This document shows, piece after piece, positions 5,659-7,411 of a stretch of 7,411 nucleotides of DNA. The notes under the pieces are model-generated. The model did not search any database and was not told the origin of the DNA. It was given only the letters and a program-made list of their open reading frames with translations. The position numbers were made by a program, and so were the translations under genes. This DNA is from Spirochaetaceae bacterium. Its GTDB lineage: Bacteria > Spirochaetota > Spirochaetia > Treponematales > Treponemataceae. The number at the start of each line of letters is the position of its first letter. Positions within the stretch are counted from its first letter, which is position 1. Where the stretch lies: assembly GCA_031285525.1 (NCBI GenBank), contig JAITWB010000146.1:1-7411 (forward strand). Reading direction: 5' to 3'.

Positions 5659-5686
5659 TTTTCTCTCTATTAAGGATTCCGTAACT

Positions 5687-5716
5687 AATATACCTCTATG
5701 CGGCATCATTTGTCAA
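5687..5716 (-). promoter_or_regulatory. Strong sigma-70-type promoter of the toxin-antitoxin operon
   Basis: On the minus strand, a perfect -35 TTGACA (5711-5716) is followed by an 18-nt spacer and -10 TATATT (5687-5692, 5/6 match). Predicted transcription starts near 5680, giving a leader of about 36 nt that contains the G10 tract. It is placed between the mglC terminator and the antitoxin gene, so it gives the cassette independent transcription. I see no clear palindromic operator, and the Panacea protein has no obvious DNA-binding motif. Confidence 0.75.
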
Positions 5717-5723
5717 TAATATT

Positions 5724-5768
5724 AAAAAAAACGGAAACGTTTTTCCTTCACAGGAAACCCGCTTCCGT
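5724..5768 (-). terminator. Rho-independent terminator after mglC
   Basis: On the minus strand, ACGGAAGCG (5768-5760) pairs with CGTTTCCGT (5739-5731) to give nine pairs, one of them a wobble. An inner TTTCC/GGAAA stem (5757-5753 with 5746-5742) closes a short loop, and eight T follow at once (5731-5724). It begins 24 nt past the mglC stop codon. The end of its T-run lies only 7 nt before the -35 box of the next operon. Confidence 0.9.
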
Positions 5769-5791
5769 CATCCTTACACAGCCTTTAAGAC

Positions 5792-7411
5792 TTACTTCTT
5801 CTTCAAGTACTTCACACTATCCAACGCTACAGCCGCAATAATGATAAGCCCCTTAAACACAAACTGCAAGTTCGTATCGATACCGAGGAAGGTCAGACAG
5901 TAGGTCAGCCCGGTAAAGATGATAACACCGATAACCGCCCCGCCGATCTTACCGATACCGCCGTTAAAGGAGATACCTCCCACAACACAGGCCGCAATAG
6001 CATCGAGCTCATACCCCTGCCCGGTTCCTGCGCTGGCGTTCGCCTTAAAGGCTTCAAAGAAAGCTCCGAAACCGTAGAAAATACCAGCCATGATGAAAAC
6101 ACCCATGGTCACCTTAAAGACGCTGATACCGCTCACGCTTGCCGCTTCCGCATTGCCCCCGACGGCATACATATTCTTGCCGAAAATAGTCTTGTTCCAT
6201 ATGAACCACGCCACGAAGACTGCAATAATCGCCGGAATAATGAGCTTGGGAAAGGTTATCAGCTCTCCATTCATTATCCCCAGAATCCAGCGTCCTCCAA
6301 GAAGATCCTTGATACTGCTGTCGATGGATCCTACCGGGGTTCCGCTGGTTCCAAAGAAAAGCAGACCATAGATAATCAACTGTGTTGCCAAAGTCGAAAT
6401 AAAGGGGTGAATCTTCAGCCGTGCAGTAAACACGCCTGCAAAGGCGCTAAACAGCACGCAGAGAGCCACAGAAATAACAAGCGCCATTATTACCCTAACA
6501 CCCATCGGCAAAGGGGTAAAATCCCAGTTGGCCATACCGAAAAAGGTCACGATATTCCTTCCCGGATGGAGCAGCAAGCCGGTAATAACCGAACCCAGTG
6601 CAACCATGCGTCCCACGCTCAAGTCGGTACCCGCCAGCAAGATAAGACCTGCAACGCCGAGGGCGTAGAACATACGGGTAGAAGCCTGTTCCAGAATAGT
6701 CAGTATATTCGGCAGCGACAAGAGATTGCCCTTATTGGAAAGGGGCGCCAGAATGATACAGACGATAAAGAACACCAGAATCGCAAGGTAGAGACCGTTA
6801 TCGAGAAGGAACTTGGACATCTTGAACTTATAGATATAGTTCCTAAAGTTCAATGCGGTATCCTCGGCAAAATCGGCTTTACCATTCCTCAAATTTCTGT
6901 TCATCTGCACATGATCGACAAAGGCCTGATTTTTCGCATCCCGGCAGGCATCGACAGCAGACTGGTACTTGCTCTTTGCATCAAACAGCTTCGACCGCAG
7001 CTCAAACCGATGGGTCTCCAACTCTTCCTTCAACCCATCGGAACCAGCAGTTCGGGAGCGAATCTGTTGCTCCTCTGCGGCAGCCGCCGCCTTGATTTTC
7101 TTGACATCACTCTGGTACGAACCCTTATGCAGGGCTTCATTCTTCGTCTCTTCAGCCACAACCTGCTTATGATACACAGAAGCAAGATTATTCGAGTATG
7201 CAACCGCTTCCCGGGATATCCTCGTCTCCTCAGCACTGTTGGCGGCGGCAACCTGCTCCGTCTCTCCTACCTGCTGCTTAAGGCTGCCGATCAGCTTCTG
7301 CCTGGTTTCAGGATCGATGAGCTTATTTCTTTTCACAGAAAAAATTTCTTGCTTCAAAGATGCAACCTTGGCGACCCCATCCTTTCTCAGTTCATGAAGC
7401 TGACGGGCATA
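5792..7411 (-). CDS. mglC: Galactose/glucose (methyl-galactoside) ABC transporter permease MglC with long N-terminal extension; N-terminus off the window
   Basis: An integral inner-membrane permease (BPD_transp_2 family) that forms the channel of the Mgl sugar importer with the MglA ATPase and periplasmic MglB. The window holds 539 residues, and the frame stays open to the right edge. The only start candidate near there is TTG 7357, which has no Shine-Dalgarno, so I treat the gene as truncated by the window. Numbering from that TTG: a charged Ala/Glu/Lys-rich extension (1 to about 180, coiled-coil-like), then about nine membrane segments between 186 and 517. MglC signatures are YALGVAGLILLAGTDLSVGR (231-250), IWNKTIFGKNMYAVGGNAEA (386-405, the cytoplasmic ATPase-contact loop), YELDAIAACVVGG (449-461) and FKGLIIIAAVALDSVKY (501-517). 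These closely follow E. coli MglC, which is only 336 residues and lacks the extension. As last gene of an mgl operon it would be followed by a terminator, as seen. The exact sugar is inferred; the permease family is certain. Confidence 0.93.
   Translation of the reverse strand, partial: YARQLHELRKDGVAKVASLKQEIFSVKRNKLIDPETRQKLIGSLKQQVGETEQVAAANSAEETRISREAVAYSNNLASVYHKQVVAEETKNEALHKGSYQSDVKKIKAAAAAEEQQIRSRTAGSDGLKEELETHRFELRSKLFDAKSKYQSAVDACRDAKNQAFVDHVQMNRNLRNGKADFAEDTALNFRNYIYKFKMSKFLLDNGLYLAILVFFIVCIILAPLSNKGNLLSLPNILTILEQASTRMFYALGVAGLILLAGTDLSVGRMVALGSVITGLLLHPGRNIVTFFGMANWDFTPLPMGVRVIMALVISVALCVLFSAFAGVFTARLKIHPFISTLATQLIIYGLLFFGTSGTPVGSIDSSIKDLLGGRWILGIMNGELITFPKLIIPAIIAVFVAWFIWNKTIFGKNMYAVGGNAEAASVSGISVFKVTMGVFIMAGIFYGFGAFFEAFKANASAGTGQGYELDAIAACVVGGISFNGGIGKIGGAVIGVIIFTGLTYCLTFLGIDTNLQFVFKGLIIIAAVALDSVKYLKKK

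Noticed and set aside
7030..7357. TTG at 7357 as the real mglC start
   Set aside because: There is no ribosome-binding site before it, and the same frame stays open for 18 more codons to the window edge with similar composition, so the gene most likely begins outside.

Overview
The window looks like a piece of spirochaete chromosome, most likely Treponema or a relative. This is inferred from the style of the Lon and MglC proteins and is not proven. A partial single-stranded-DNA phage (Microviridae, gokushovirus-like) provirus is inserted at one end. Every gene I can support lies on the minus strand, so the window is best read from right to left.

Right part (7411 to 5792): the sugar ABC-transporter permease MglC. 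Its C-terminal half is a textbook galactose/glucose permease. It carries an unusually long, charged, Ala-rich and probably coiled-coil N-terminal extension that runs off the window. A strong terminator at 5724-5768 closes this transcription unit.

Middle (5716 to 4755): a compact, AT-rich two-gene cassette with its own promoter (perfect -35 TTGACA, -10 TATATT). The first gene is a Panacea-domain (DUF4065, SocA/GepA-like) antitoxin. The second overlaps it by 19 nt and is a 141-residue candidate toxin of a type I cannot name. The ribosome-binding region of the antitoxin is a run of ten G residues, a configuration expected to be slippage-prone and able to change translation.

Left-middle (4657 to 2213): a complete Lon protease with all ATPase and protease catalytic residues, followed by a strong hairpin terminator.

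Left (2142 to 1): directly behind the lon terminator is a 28-bp sequence very similar to the XerC/XerD recombination site dif. Immediately past it are phage genes packed with overlapping starts and stops: a 37-aa ORF, a 29-aa one-helix membrane peptide, an 84-aa microvirus nonstructural protein, and the major capsid protein VP1. VP1 has 527 codons in the window and continues off the left edge. The capsid gene has no stop inside the window and the two smallest ORFs are very short, so all three are easy to miss.

The main story is a temperate gokushovirus-like microvirus that appears to have used the host XerCD/dif chromosome-dimer-resolution system to integrate beside lon. Close by is a toxin-antitoxin cassette with a possible poly-G expression switch. 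The remaining phage genes (pilot protein VP2, replication protein VP4, scaffold) and the second dif copy should lie beyond position 1.
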